Assembly: GCA_020466095.1 (NCBI GenBank) | Contig: CM035806.1 | Location: 9,659,228-9,723,227 of the forward strand | Reading direction: 5' to 3' | Origin: Chlorops oryzae | Lineage: Eukaryota; Arthropoda; Insecta; Diptera; Chloropidae | DNA: 64,000 nt | Shown here: positions 1 through 12,127 of the stretch, piece by piece | Position numbering within the stretch: the stretch's first letter is position 1 | Layout of the letters: each line of letters opens with the position of its first letter | Notes under the pieces: generated by a model | Seen by the model: the letters and a program-made list of their open reading frames with translations, nothing else | The model's database searches: none | Told to the model about the DNA's origin: nothing | Made by a program: the position numbers and the translations under genes

Positions 1-2850
1 GAACGAAAAAATTTTTATTCGTCGTAATTAGAAAAGTTTTTTTTTTTTTTTTTTTGTTTTGTTTTCAAGTGATTCTGCTCCATATTTGAAGCAATAACAA
101 TACTTTATGTGCAGATGAGCACCCATTAAGGTATTGTAGATTGAAATTTTTGAAAATTTTTATTGGCTTATTGCTTGCAAAATGCTCGATAAATGCTGTT
201 GAGGGCATTTAAGCGCATTTTTCTTATGCCATTCGTACTTATTAGTGCTTTTTATATTGTGAGGAATCTATGGATTATCGCGCACAAGAAGTCTTAAAAG
301 TTAGATTCGAAGAAAAAAAAAAGGAACGACAACAACAACAACAACAAAATTTAGCATTTTTCCAATTTCCATATTACCATTAAAAAAAAAAAAAAAGCGC
401 ACAGAACGTCAGCAAAGCTAAAGCTTTTTGATTAAAAAAAAAATTTTTTTTTTTTTAGAAGAAAGCGATTGAATAATTTTTTGATTGTTTAGGACGAAAA
501 CTCGTTAGTCGTTTTAGTAAAAATTTTTTGCTAGTTTTTTATTTTAAAAAAATTTATTTTTAGTTTTTTTTTTTTTTTCTGGCTGCTTGATGTGATTTCA
601 AATGCGGTCGGTGAGGTGCTTTGAAGGTGCAGATGCAATTGAGGTTTAGATTTAAAGAGCGTGAAAAACAGTTTCGAATGAAAGAATTTTTGTAAGTAAT
701 TTTTGTTTTATTTTCATGACGGGTAGTAGGGAAATGCTTGTGCGTGAATTGTTATGTTTCGTTAATAAATTTTATTTATTTATACGGTATATACTATTTT
801 TATATATATATATATATTTTTTTAAATTGGTTTAGGGTCAGTTGAGGAATTGAAAAGGAAGAAAGAAAAATAAAAAATACATGCTTGAGAGCTCATTTCT
901 CGCTATTTTTAATTTCAAAAAGCAAAAAACGCACTTTCGCAATTAACAATTCAAGCACAAACGAACTGTAGGAAAGGGTGGATTTGATTTTTGCAAGCAC
1001 CTTAAAGAGGTTATATTCTAAGATTGCTTAAGAGCTCTTAAAAAGCGCAGACATAGGAAGATAAAGTGTACAAAATAACTAGAAGGTAGTTTGACTTAAA
1101 TATATATATATATATATTAATGCTATTGCGAGCGGAATTGTGAAGGAAAAGTTACATGCGGTCAAGAAATCGCTTCCAATCGGCAAGGAGAAGCTGAAGA
1201 TGCCAAAAAAAAAAAAAAAAAAAAAAATGTATTTTCGAAAGAAAAAAAAAACAAATAAAACTTATAATAAAAATTATTAAAATAATAGAATAATGAAAAC
1301 ATATTGATTGTTTTTAAAATTCAGTAAAATTTATTTATATATGTACATATATGTTTGTGTGTTTGAATTGTAATTTTGTGTTTTGTTTGTTGCCAATCGA
1401 ATGTTGGATTAAACGTTAACTTAAAAAATGAGCCTCTTACAATTGAACACACATAGGAATATGGAAGCTCTTTAAACGAAAGAATTTCAAATGAAAATAT
1501 TAAAAAAAAAAAAAAACAGAATTTTCTTAAGTGCATTCGAGTCAAATGCCTTCCACACTAATTCAAAAAAAAAAAAAAAATAAAGAAATAAATAAATAAA
1601 TAATAAATAAAATTAATCGTTAAATTCATTATCACTGCAAGATTTTGCATTTTCCTGTTCTCGTTTTTTTTTTTCGTATCAAATTTTTTTTTTTTCTTTT
1701 GCTTTTCTTAAGAAAAGCTTATGACATAAAAATTAAAAAAAGATTTTCTTCAATTTTAACAACTACGACTTGCTGCACTGCACTAAACTCCAAAGCAAAA
1801 AATCGAGTCTAAATGGCCTCACGACCACAGTTAGCGTATGAGCGATGGATACGCACACTGAATTTATATTACGTATACGACGGTGCCGAAAGCAGATTAC
1901 TTTGCATTTTTTTTTTTTGTTGTTCATCTTTTTTTTCTCTTCTCGTTTCTTTGCTTTTTTCGATCTTTTTTCGTTTTTGTACGTACTCGTGTACATAAAT
2001 GATATGATTTCATTTATAGAAGCTACTAAAACCTAGAATGAAGTAAATGAAAATTCTATAAAACTTATAAATAAATAACAATAATAACTAGAAATAACAG
2101 TTCTTAATAATATGTTTATATGTTTATGTGTATGTTTTTGTTTTTTTTTTTAAATGTATAATTCGAAAATGAACTCATTGATGTTATGTATATACAAATA
2201 ATTTTAAGTTCTACATACCATTGATAACAAGACACGTGTGATGTATGTATGTATGTATGTGCGCAGCTAATGGATACAAATGTCAATTTTTTTTGTTCGC
2301 GATTAAGGTGTCGCGATTTGATTAAGAGTGCTAATATAGGGATTTTTCATAAAAAGGTATGTGTTTTTTCCAATAAAATTGATTAGTTTTTCATGGAAAA
2401 ATTTATGTTTTACAGTACATTGAAAAAAAAAAAAAAAAAAAAAAGTTAATGGAATCGAAATCGATTGAGAAAACAATTTTCCAAATTACCTCGTTTCCCC
2501 CTCTTTATTAAGAAGGAGAAGAAAACTTTTTAATCAAGAGCGAAAAACTACAAATGGGCTATCCAAGAGCATGAAGTTAAATACAAACACAGATAGACAG
2601 ACCCAGATAAACCCTGCAGGAAATGACAGTAGTGAATCTATACTCTTTTTCTACTGTCCGCGTCAACAGTACTACTGACCAATTAGTATGCCCTTCGCAA
2701 TGCAAACCGCTATAGACAATTAACATTTGCTTGTCATTGCAAAACCACCAATAGTGGAGACAAACAATTGACATGCTATTGACGAGGGAACCATTATGAA
2801 GGCATTTATTTTAGTACGTGTCAATAGCAAGAGACATTCGTGTGCCTATG

Positions 2851-2921
2851 GTGGCTCAATGCGTTTGAGTGCTTGCCTTGAGCTCTGAAGATCTCGAGTT
2901 CAAATCTCGCGGGAGCACTGG
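2851..2921 (+). repeat. tRNA-like SINE head (probable truncated SINE)
   Basis: The sequence carries an A-box-like motif (TGGCTCAATGCG) and, about 40 bases later, a B-box-like motif (GAGTTCAAATC) inside a short T-arm-like stem. It is followed by 'ggatatt' and AT-rich DNA, much like the SINE head near 23.1 kb. It has no clear acceptor stem and no CCA-type end, so I call it a tRNA-derived repeat, not a working tRNA. The LINE-like tail seen in the other SINEs is absent, which suggests truncation. Confidence 0.45.
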
Positions 2922-3575
2922 ATATTTATTAAATTAAAAAATTTTTTGTATTTTTTTTTTATTTACTTTTTTTAAAGTAAATAATAGTTTAAAAACCAAA
3001 AAGCTTTCAGGAAAAATATTTATGGTAACAAATTAAAAAATTGTTCAATCCAAGAAATGATTTTTTGAAAGAATTTTATGCATATAATTTGCTTTTTCAT
3101 CCCTGAGCGTAGGAATTGTTTTATTTTAAATTATTTTCAAATTAGTTTTCATAACAGAAATGCAACCGGGAACCTTCAGACTGCTGGGCGAGAACGCATG
3201 CCCTATTGCTATTGAGGCCTCTGAGATGTGTTCAGCAAATATGTTAAATGAATGAAATCTAGCTGTAAAACCTCGTTGATTGTTTCTATCGCATTCACTG
3301 CAGCAAAAACTCACGAAAATTAAATATATAGACTTCTTGTTGACATGGTCGACAGAGATGAACTATACCTATTGACTCATTGTAGACATTGGGTTATGTG
3401 CCGACAGGCTTCCTGCAGGGATAACTGTTAGCTGTATGTAAATATGTATATGTTTTGGAATTTTTTTTTTTTTTTTTTGAAACAGCCCCCAAGGCAACGA
3501 CCATTACGACAAAGGGTTTCTGGAGATTTGCAAGACCTCAAAGAAGCCCCACATGCCGAATTCACTCTTCAATTA

Positions 3576-3960
3576 CGTTATTAATATAATTTTTCTTTTC
3601 TGCCACGCCCACTTTTCCAAATTTCGGTACTTAATTTAAGTACCCAAAAAAGAATCGAAGATTTTCAAATTTCAATATTTCTCAAAATATTAAGATTTTT
3701 TTAGCGGATTTTATGGATTTCGTAACAGACCCAAGTACTGGGGGGATACCCCTCCAAATTGGTCGCATTCTCGAAATCATCTTGCTCATGTCTTTGCCAT
3801 TATGCACACCAAAGTTCGTCAAGATAGCTAAACTCTTCCAATAAGGCAACCGTATTAAAACAGACAGACAGACATGCACACGGACGGGCGATCGGGCAGA
3901 AGGACATGACCAAATCGTTTATCTCTGGTAAAGCGTTCTTCTTTTATACCAATCTTTTTC
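3576..3960 (+). repeat. Dispersed repeat family R, copy 1
   Basis: This copy shares ordered blocks with copies near 53.1-54.2 kb and 60.6-61.5 kb: a 'gccacgcccacttttc' block, an 'aacagaccc..tactgg..g' block, a block around 'gtcaagatagct', and a run of 'cagacaga' followed by 'ggacatg..aaatcg'. No coding capacity is visible. Repeats of this kind are common in fly genomes, but I cannot assign a class from sequence alone. Confidence 0.6.
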
Positions 3961-4179
3961 TTATTCTTGTTTTTTCAAGTGTCCCGGCCTATTCGTAAAT
4001 TATTTTAAGCAAAAAATATTTTTTTATATATTCCCAATTTGCAGACATACATTTTTCTTTCCAAATAATCGAATAATTGGGCGAGAAGGGCAAAGGGAAG
4101 AGAAGAAAATCCCCCTTCTTCCACCTGTCTTATCTAATAACTTAGAGCTCGGATTTTGAATATTTTCAATTTTTTTTGA

Positions 4180-4277
4180 ATTTTTGAATTTATTGAATTT
4201 TTGAATTTTATTGAATTTTTTTGAATTTTTTTGAATTTTTTTGAATTTTTTTGAATATTTTTTGAATTTTTTGAATT
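4180..4277. repeat. Short tandem repeat, TTGAATTTTT-type
   Basis: About ten imperfect units of 'ttgaattttt' in a row. A related run resumes just after the adjacent MITE (about 4440-4500), so the MITE appears to have inserted into the middle of this repeat. Confidence 0.75.
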
Positions 4278-4278
4278 A

Positions 4279-4431
4279 GGGGCTCTCTCCAGTTCTGTCA
4301 GAAATGAAACAGAAATGAAAAACTTCATATAAAAAAACGCTTCAGAAAATTTCTGATTCATTTCTGAAGCGTTTTTTTATATGAAGTTTCTTTTATTTAT
4401 ATTTATTTCTGACAGAACTGGAGAGAGCCCC
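4279..4431. mobile_element. Fold-back MITE with TTA target duplication (PIF/Harbinger-like)
   Basis: The element begins GGGGCTCTCTCCAGTTCTG and ends with the reverse complement. It is nearly palindromic over its 153 bp, including an inner pair around 'cgcttcag'/'ctgaagcg'. The flanks read TTA|GGGG and CCCC|TTA. A 3-bp TWA target duplication is typical of PIF/Harbinger transposons; family assignment is inference. Confidence 0.7.
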
Positions 4432-4520
4432 TTAAAAAAAATTTTTTTTTGAATATTTTTTGAATATTTTTTTGAATTTTTTTTTTCATTTTTTACATAT
4501 TCAAATTCCGAGGCATACTA

Positions 4521-5077
4521 GGTTAGGTTAGGTTAGGTTAGATGGGCCACCCCTAGGGCGCACTTAGACCATGAAGGTCCATTGTGGTACCCTATCTCTT
4601 CTCAGAGATATATATATGCATGTTATACGGACATCTATTATTTTAAAAACCATTTAGTGCTTTCAATGAAGCTCGATATATTGAAAGGGTCGATGCGACC
4701 AATTTCAGAAAGCGATTGGAGAAAATAACCCCATAAGAATTTTTGTCTTAGCCTCGAAAAGGCCGGGCAATGTTAGAGCAGGTGCTGAGGGGTTTCTTCC
4801 TCCTCCTCCTCGTCCTGACAACTTCTACAAAAATCAAAAGTCTTCTTGCGTGTGTACCAATCAAACAGTGTCCAGTCAGTACTCCGACTAGCACCGAAAG
4901 GCGGTATTTAGGCAGCTTTAAGAGCTCCTCAGTTCTTTTCTGACTTAAAAGAGGCCAGGTCTGCCTGGCCTTATTGCAAGTATCTAATACTTTCCCACCT
5001 ATCCTGGAAAGATTTTTTTGCCCATTGGTCAATTATAAGACAGCAAGTTGCAATAGGCATGTAAGAAGGCTCCATAT
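4521..5077 (-). mobile_element. 5'-truncated non-LTR retrotransposon (LINE) 3' end
   Basis: The insertion is flanked by a perfect 11-bp target duplication, GAGGCATACTA, at 4510-4520 and 5078-5088. On the minus strand it encodes the decayed C-terminus of a Jockey/R1/I-type ORF2, just after the RNase H region: a 'LLTGHCLIGTHARRL' stretch, followed in another frame by 'DFCRSCQDEEEEEE'. This resembles the cysteine/acidic tail of such elements. The 3' end is a short UTR with 'GGTACCACAATGGACC' and a CTAAC-type tail. It is frameshifted and dead. Its tail is related to the tails of two SINEs in this window. Confidence 0.8.
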
Positions 5078-5088
5078 GAGGCATACTA

Positions 5089-6364
5089 ATAACTAAAGAA
5101 TTTCGAAAGAAAAATTTGTGTGTGGAAATCGGGAAATAATTTCCTTCGTTAGAATATAGAGGAATTTAAATGAATGGCTTAGAAGATCTTGAACTAGCCG
5201 TCATCGTAGAACGAACGTATCGTCTGTACGTTTCCGGTCTTTGTCCATTGATTTTCCAATGTACTGTAACTTGTATCTTTTTGAAATTTTGCTTAAAATG
5301 TAAAACGTTTTTGTTTTCATTAAAAATGGTAAAATGCTGTTTCTTAAACAGTTCCTCAAATTCGAGCAGTTTTTTTTTTTTTTTTTTTTTTGGTTTGATT
5401 ATTTTAAATTTAAATCTACTTTTTGAATATGTGTTTTTTTGTTTGTTTGTTTTATATTTGTATTCATGCATTTTGTTCTATGCAGATCTATGTAACTACA
5501 TGCAAAAGATTTTTTGTTGTTTTTATTTTTTGAATAATTTTTTCATAGAGCTTACTACTTTGATAATATTTTGAAAAGGATATTGATACGATTTGAACAA
5601 CTTTACACATTTACTATAATGCGCTGTATAGACATATCAAATGCTTGTCAGGCATGTGAGCGTGTATTAGTGAATTCTGTTCACACAACGTATATACGTG
5701 TACCTTTTTCACTTACACACTCTCACATGCCTGACAAGCATTTGATGTGTCTATACAAGCTATAAGAATCGATTCACTGGCGCAGAATCGAAAGCACAGT
5801 GGGAACATTTGATGTAATGCGATTGTGAAAAAAATCAAGTCTCCGATATTTACATGAAATAAAATATAAGATGCGTAAAATTGAATGTTTTTAATTTTTT
5901 TTTTTGGAATATGTAATACTTTTTTTTTGTTTGTTTTGCTGGTTTGAAGGGGTTAAGTGTGTACAATCAAAATGTTGCCCACAGTGCTTTTAATCCATTG
6001 AAGTCACAAACGTAGGGTCTCTATAGCTGCAATAGATTGCAAGTGAGTAAGGAAAAGTAAGGGTTTTTCTGTTATTTATTTATTTGTTTTTTTTTTTTTT
6101 TTTTTGTGTAAAGAAATAGTTTCTCTACGGTGTGGTCTAGAATAAATTCTACGCTGAGTATTTGCTATAAAAAATACTTGAGTAAATATATTTGGGGATT
6201 TTGTTGTGAGTTAGTTTTTTTTTTGTTTTTTTTTTTTTGGTTTTTTAATTTTTTATTTAATGATTTGTTTTTGTTTTTATTTGTTATCTTTTGTATGGCT
6301 CTTCGAGTGAAGAGAGTATCATATGTTTTATTGGTGTGGCCAGTTGATAATTGGGCCAATGTCT
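5089..6364. other. Non-coding stretch, likely qvr 3' UTR/flank
   Basis: AT-rich with long T-runs and no convincing coding. It directly follows (on the minus strand) the quiver stop codon, so the right part is probably 3' UTR. It contains one inverted-repeat element at 5621-5760. Confidence 0.5.
5621..5760. mobile_element. Small inverted-repeat element (MITE-like)
   Basis: Left arm 5625-5660 and right arm 5722-5757 are near-perfect reverse complements (for example 'aatgcttgtcaggcatgtga' against its complement). They surround a loop of about 60 bp. No clear target duplication was found. Confidence 0.6.
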
Positions 6365-7175
6365 TTATCTGTGGCCGAGTATAATAGATTGCCGTTGTCT
6401 CAATAGGCTTTGTATTTGTGATTGTGATTGTAATTGAATTTGCGATTGTAATCGTAATCGTAATCGTAATTGTAATTGTAATTGTAACTGTGTTGGAAGT
6501 TGCTTTCGTGTTGGTGTTGTTGATGGAGCTTTGAGGAATTGAAGTTGATTTTGAAAATTGCGAATTTGCGCGTGACTACTGAGAAATTGATAAAGTAGTT
6601 GTAGCAATGGCAATGTCATGATAATGAAGTAATAATGATAGACATTGTTCCTTGACGGCAATAAATTTTTACTAGAATTGCACATATCTTCCTCACAAAA
6701 GCACATATGTCCATTGCCTGAACTTTCCATCATGCAAACATGATCAACCATAAATAAATTTATTTGCAACTCGGATGTGCACATACGACGCACAACTTCG
6801 TAGGCTGCAATGGGATAAGAAGAGAATTTGAGCGGGGGGTTTTTTTTTTTTTTTTTTTTTGTAGTTTAGAGCACAAATCGAATTTTATTGGCCCACAGTG
6901 CGATCAGAACTGGCTGCGATTTCCGTCAAGACTGACCGACTGCATTTTTAATTTTTTAATTCTTTTAAAATCTTTTTTTTTTTTCTTTTCTACGTAATTC
7001 CGATTCCGATCATTCGGATGATACTTACGAGTTTTGGAATGTCGAACCATTTTCACACAACAGCCATGGCATTTCATTAACGGCGGCTGATCACGCGGCA
7101 GTGCCGTGTAATTGAACGGGTCCTTGCAGCGTGCATCGGCCCAAGAATCGCACTCGTAACAGTAAATATCGCGTG
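6365..7175 (-). CDS. qvr: Quiver/sleepless, UPAR/Ly6 GPI-anchored protein (last two coding exons; partial)
   Basis: Quiver/sleepless is a GPI-anchored Ly6 protein that binds the Shaker potassium channel and promotes sleep in Drosophila. Exon A is 7175-7029 and exon B is 6804-6365, joined by a 224-base intron with good splice sites (CTC|GTAAGT; TTGCAG|CC). Together they read the Ly6 core: [26 protein letters not shown], a GCCVKMVRH stretch, then [33 protein letters not shown] and DMCNSSKN. The cysteines are in Ly6 spacing, and the final CN is the family hallmark. A hydrophobic segment suitable for a GPI signal follows ([18 protein letters not shown]). Exon A begins in phase 1, so the signal-peptide exon lies further right and was not identified. 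Oddly, the frame runs about 70 residues past the hydrophobic tail into Gln/Leu/Arg low-complexity sequence before stopping. A lost stop or an indel is possible. Confidence 0.93.
6418..6490. repeat. Short tandem repeat (GATTGTAATC-type) inside the qvr terminal exon
   Basis: Imperfect hexamer units such as 'attgta' and 'atcgta' encode the alternating Gln/Leu/Arg tail of the quiver reading frame. Repeats of this kind are prone to length change, which bears on whether the long tail is real. Confidence 0.7.
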
Positions 7176-8817
7176 CTGTCATACGGAAGCGAAAGAAAAT
7201 TGTATACAAAAATTTGCATTAGTCTCAGAAACTTTCAAGATTTTTATCGGCGATATTCGAAATCAAATTGATAGGAATTCAAAAGAAAAAAAAAAAAAAG
7301 AAGTAAAAATCAATTGTTAATTCAACTACAAATTAATTACAACAAAATGCATAAGTATGTAAAATTAGCATTGACAAAACATTCAATTAAATGAATAAAA
7401 TCAAATGCTTTTTATTTTAAATGATTCAAAATGATTTCAACATGAAGGTATGTATGTTTTCAGTTCACAGATTCGAATTTTCACACACACACACTGTGTG
7501 TTGGCGCGCACAGTGACACGAATTGAGTAAAATGAAAACTTCTTTAGGGTTTCAATTTTTTTTCAACATTCAACAATTTGTCAACATCCATTTCAAAAGT
7601 GCAGCCGTTTCTACATATCTACTTTGAATAAATATTTCTTTAATTCATTCAACGTGCTTTCAATAATTTTATTTTAAAAATGTTTGCTTTCTTTTTTTAA
7701 ATAGCCGATTAAATTCCTTAGCTGTGCATTCATTAAACCAAGAAAAAAAAAAATTAAAAAATAAATGGAATATAAGGTAAACGAACTGTGGGAATTTAGG
7801 GGACGAGCAATTTTAAATAAGATTATTGAAAATTTGGACTGATCGATATCATTCATCAAAGCCACAATGTGGTTCCGTGCCGAGCAAAGTTAAGCTTTGC
7901 GTCCTACTTCCATTGATTTGTTCCATAGTAATATCGTTGAACCATATCTGTCTAAAGAAAACCTCATGTCGAGCTGGCTCAAACTGGCCAAAAAAAAACT
8001 CTTCGAGGCGATGCACTTTCGTCGGAATGTTTGCTTGTCAGAAATCGATCGAAATCGGTGGGATAAATATTCCTCGGATATATGAACTCTGAATAAAAGA
8101 ATTGCGCGCTTAAAAGCATCGAAACTTGTGCCACTGTCACTCTTGAGAGTCCATAGAATTCGACAGGATATAAGCTTTTCTCGCTTATGACAACGGATTT
8201 TCTTGTATTCTTGATGGCGCTTCCAATATCCGGGGAATACTGAACATTGAACCACAGTTTTTTCTGGCTCATTGTCAGCTGTGGACAGTGTAGTACATTA
8301 TTTTTATTTTATTTTATTGGGTTTTGAACCTCTGGAGAAATAGAGGCCAGAATACATAAGTATATTGCGCCATTTGGTTCCATTTAATTCCTTTGTTCGA
8401 GGATGCTCTCGAACTTCCTTTTATTAAGACATTTCGATAGTTGAAAGAGAGGAAATTTTGATAGTTCTAAGCCTTAGCTTGTCGTGACTTAAGAAGGGCT
8501 TATTGACGACTCTGAGTCTCAGCCCAAATGAGGCAACATATTCGTCAAATTGATGTGGAATGCAGTCTTTTTATTTTCATTCAGAGTCATCTATCAATTC
8601 TCTGACTCATTCTCATTTAAAAAACAGTCCACATGCAGCAAGATCTTTGTTCCATGAGGATAGAAGAAGATTTGAAAATTTCCCTCGTCTTTGATGGTAC
8701 TTTATGCGGCAGTGGCCTAATCTCCTTTGCTTTTATAAATTTCTGAGGTCCTAACTCTATATGAACTAACATGTAGCTTAGCCTCAGTCTTGACAGGCAG
8801 TAAATATTCCTTGTTAG
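7176..8817. other. Probable qvr intron with no supported exon
   Basis: The region upstream of qvr exon A holds (CA)n and poly-A runs. A somewhat GC-richer patch at about 7830-8280 has overlapping ORFs on both strands. I could not link that patch to any family with confidence, so no gene is called. Confidence 0.5.
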
Positions 8818-8934
8818 TAGGGCTCGGGTTTTGTTGACTTTTATAAATTTAAAGCATACTTTATGGGGCAAAAATTTTTCTTGCCAATTTTTTGCGAATA
8901 AGTTTGGCGGAGTTGAACTTCAAATAGAGCTGGA
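8818..8934 (+). mobile_element. Partial hAT-like element, sibling of the 15.6-16.6 kb copy
   Basis: Begins TAGGGCTCGGGTTTTG and shares 'ttataaatttaaagcatact' plus downstream sequence with the element starting at 15566. It runs through 'cgaataagtttggcg' uninterrupted, so it shows what that site looks like without the insertion found in the other copy. The right end was not found; similarity fades after 'cttcaaat'. Confidence 0.75.
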
Positions 8935-9119
8935 GAAATAATCGATTGGACTATCGATAGTATCGATGGTTTCAAACTATCGAAAACGATGGTGAAGCCT
9001 ATGATGTTTGATTATGGCATTACTTAAGCATGACAGATGGTATAAAAATGCCTTTATTAGATTAGGGCTGAGAGTCGAATTTATCTTTGATTATTAAAAT
9101 TATCGATATCGAAATGATT

Positions 9120-9935
9120 GATGATGATGTGAGTTAGTGATGATGTAATGGCTGATGATGATGGTGATGATGATGGTGATGATGATGGTGATGATGATGG
9201 TGATGATGATGGTGATGATGATGGTGATGATGATGGTGATGATGTTGGTGATGATGTTGGTGATGATGTTGGTGATGATGATGGTGATGATGATGATGAT
9301 GATGTGATGATGATGGTGATGATGTTGGTGATGATGATGGTGATGATGTTGTTGGTGATGGTATTATTGATGGTAATGATGTTGATGATGGTGATGATGG
9401 TGATGATGATGGTGATGATGTTGGTGATGATGGTGGTGATGATGTTGGTGATGATGTTGGTGATGATGATGGTAATGATGATGGCGATGATGATGGTGAT
9501 GATGATGGTAATGATGATGGTGATGATGATGGTGAGGTTGGTGATGACGATGGTGTTGATACTGAGGATGATTTTGGTGATAATGTTGGTGAGGTTGGTG
9601 ATGATGGTGAAGATGATGGTGAGGCTGGTGATGACGATGGTGATGATGATGGTGGTATTGATGCTGGTGATGATTTTGGTATTGATGTTGGTGATGATGA
9701 TGGTGATGATGTTGGTGATGATGATGGTGAGGTTGGTGATGACGATGGTGATGACGATGGTGATGACGATGGTGATGACGATGGTGATGATGTTGTTGAT
9801 GGTGATGATGTTGATGATGGTGATGATGATGGTGAGGTTGGTGATGATGTTGTTGATGGTGATAATGACGGTCATGGTGATGAGGCTTTTGATGATGATG
9901 ACGGTCATGGTGATGATGATTATAACTTACACAAC
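9120..9935. repeat. Long GAT/GGT trinucleotide-based minisatellite
   Basis: About 815 bp built almost entirely from 'gatgatggt'-type units with local 9- and 12-base periodicity and scattered variants ('gatgttggt', 'gaggttggt', 'gatgacgat'). Long ORFs on both strands (Asp/Gly, Met/Val or Ile/Thr rich) are by-products of the trinucleotide repeat, not genes. Confidence 0.95.
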
Positions 9936-11633
9936 TTCTTGCTTAGTCACGTCGCGACGTGAAAAATCTTCAGAAATTCTGCGAGTCTTATGTGTCCCAT
10001 TTTACAAACCAAATGAGAATTATAGGCGTCATGCTAAAATTTTATTCTACGCAGTGATGCCAGAACGAGGGGTTTTTCCGTTTTGACAGATTTTTGAGAA
10101 TGCTTTTAACTTACTTCGCTGAGTCTTTAGAATTGAATAAAAGCAATTGGAGCGCATTATCGAAACTGGAAGGACATGCACTACAGTTTCCTTTATTTTT
10201 TTTTTTTAAATTTACTTATGCCATATATCCCTCTGAATGAGATATGTCATGTTATAAGAATATATTTCATAACTTTTGGGATGAAGAAGCATCTATACCA
10301 CTGCATAACTGGAGCTTTCATTTTATCTTGGAAAGTCAATGGAAAAAGACAATCGAAAGGGAGAGCAAAACTATCAATCCGAAAATTGAATTTATTTAAG
10401 CCGATTTATGCACAGTTCGATTTCAAACGAAATTCAAAAAAAAAGTTCAATATAAATAGAGATTGATTTCATGCAAAGCAATCTAAAAGCAGATCATCAA
10501 TATTTAATCTACGACAAACGTCAACTAATGTGCAATAAAATGTCTCTCTATAAAAGTGTGCATAACTACTTCCTTAAAAGGACTTTTCCAAATGTTTATT
10601 CTTTTTTAATTTTTTCTTTTTTCTTTCATTATCAGTCTTATTGATTCCCCCCGCGCACAATCTGTTTGAGGTTTTTTTTTTTAGTTCGCATCAAAAGGCA
10701 TTTCAATCAATCAATCAATGATCCGTCAATCATTTAACAAAAAAAAAAAACATTCTTTTATATTAGATTTTTGAAAATTTAAAAGGGCGCCATGAGATGA
10801 GCACTTTACATTTTTTTTTTTTTTTTATTATTCTTCTTTATTTGCCCATGATTTTTTCTTCGTCTTCTTTCCCTTTCATCTTCCCTTTCTTCACTTAATC
10901 ATTTCATTTCTTGTCCATCGTTGCATGTTGCTTTCACAACTCTAATTGATTTTCGATTTTTATTCATGAATTTCTCGAATTTTTTATTCAAAAATTATAA
11001 ACTGGAAAAAGAAACACCAACAACAATAAAATTAAATCACGATCAAAACAAAAAGGAATTAAAATTCAAAAAAAAAAAAAAATGGGCGAAATCATATCAA
11101 ATTCCCTCGTGTCAAATGTTTTTTTAATAAACTAAAATACACGTGTATTTAATGCTGGCATGTACAGTGGCCAAATTTGCATGGTAATGCGGTAGAAAAA
11201 TATTTTTTTGGAGGAAAACTATTTGCAGCTTTCATTATCAAAACATGATAGGATGACCCTCACCTACTTAGTTCATACGTATGTATATATTGACAAAATT
11301 CATAGTAATTGCCACGCCCACAAACAAACTCAATTTGAAATGCAACAAACAATACCATACATAGAAATGATATTTCTACAGTCACGCCCACATCTCGCAT
11401 GGTAGCATGATAGCAACGGGCGTATTTGAGAGGCGGCCATGGGGCAATACCCCATTTCCAGCCCCTTTGAGATGGAAAAAAATGTCTTGCTGCAACAAGC
11501 TATCAAATACTCGAAAATAAAAAGAAACTTGGGTAATAAAATCTGCCTCCTCCATTGGATGCTGGTTGAAGGCAGACGAAATTAACATCATCATCATAGC
11601 CTGGACACGGACTTGAATTTCAAATACAGTGTA
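9936..11633. other. Spacer or intron, no gene seen
   Basis: AT-rich single-copy-looking DNA with poly-T and poly-A runs. Small ORFs here have no recognisable domains. It probably belongs to the large 5' intron region of qvr; this is inference from strand and distance. Confidence 0.4.
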
Positions 11634-12127
11634 CAGTGGGGTCTCGTTATAAGTCGCCTCGTTATACGTCGATTCGCACTTACGTCACGTATCAATTAAC
11701 ACCCTGGTTCGCTATACGTCGCAAATGATTCGCAATTACGTCTAAAAGTTTGGGGGAACCTTTTTTTTCGTCTTTTGCGCCCCTAAGTGCCATCTCCAAT
11801 GACGCGTCAGGTGCGTTCCGTCAATTGAGGCAAACCCATGCATACATATGGAAGCAGCTCAAATCAATTGCGTTGTTGTGGACGCAGCGTAAAACGTTCT
11901 GCATCCGACGAATAATTGGAAATCAGACATTAGAGCAGAGGATGCCAGTTGTAGGGAAATTTCATTTTATTGACTTTAATAAAATTTGTGTATCAATTTT
12001 TGAGCTTTGAGGAACCAATTAGAAATTATTTCATACAATCATATGAAGAAAACTGATTCGTTATAAGTCGATTCGCTATACGTCGATTTTTTAGGAACGA
12101 GAAACGACTTATAACGAGACCCCACTG
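11634..12127. mobile_element. Tigger/pogo-like MITE with TA target duplication
   Basis: Terminal inverted repeats start CAGTGGGGTCTCGTTATAAG on both ends, flanked by TA (11632-11633 and 12128-12129). Subterminal 'cgttatacgtcgattcgc' motifs repeat on both sides. CAGTGG...CTCGTTATAAG termini and a TA duplication fit the pogo/Tigger branch of Tc1-mariner. At 494 bp with no transposase ORF it is non-autonomous. Confidence 0.85.

Larger units (their letters stand above)
1..4278. other. AT-rich non-coding region, probably beyond/within the qvr 3' region
   Basis: No coding exon is supported here. The stretch is dominated by poly-A/poly-T runs, TA-rich tracts and small (ATGT)n repeats. It lies downstream of the minus-strand quiver exons, so part of it may be their 3' UTR. 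It contains a tRNA-like SINE head near 2851-2921 and one copy of a dispersed repeat at about 3576-3960; both are listed separately. The short ORFs here are low-complexity or antisense and resemble nothing I recognise. Confidence 0.5.

Noticed and set aside
2851..2921. Functional tRNA gene
   Set aside because: A and B boxes are recognisable but there is no consistent acceptor stem or anticodon arm, and the context matches SINE heads.
7890..8272. Overlapping minus-strand ORFs that vaguely recalled the C-terminal exons of an insect chemoreceptor
   Set aside because: The resemblance is weak and split between frames; no conserved receptor motif or splice site could be fixed.
8950..8990. 'ctatcgatagtatcga' here and near 18060 as promoter DRE sites
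   Set aside because: The words match, but both lie in repeat-derived DNA away from any gene start; a shared transposon end is equally likely.
9081..10086. Very long ORFs on both strands (Asp/Gly/Met/Val and Ile/Thr/Ser rich)
   Set aside because: They follow directly from an uninterrupted GAT/GGT repeat; no start context, domain or splice support.
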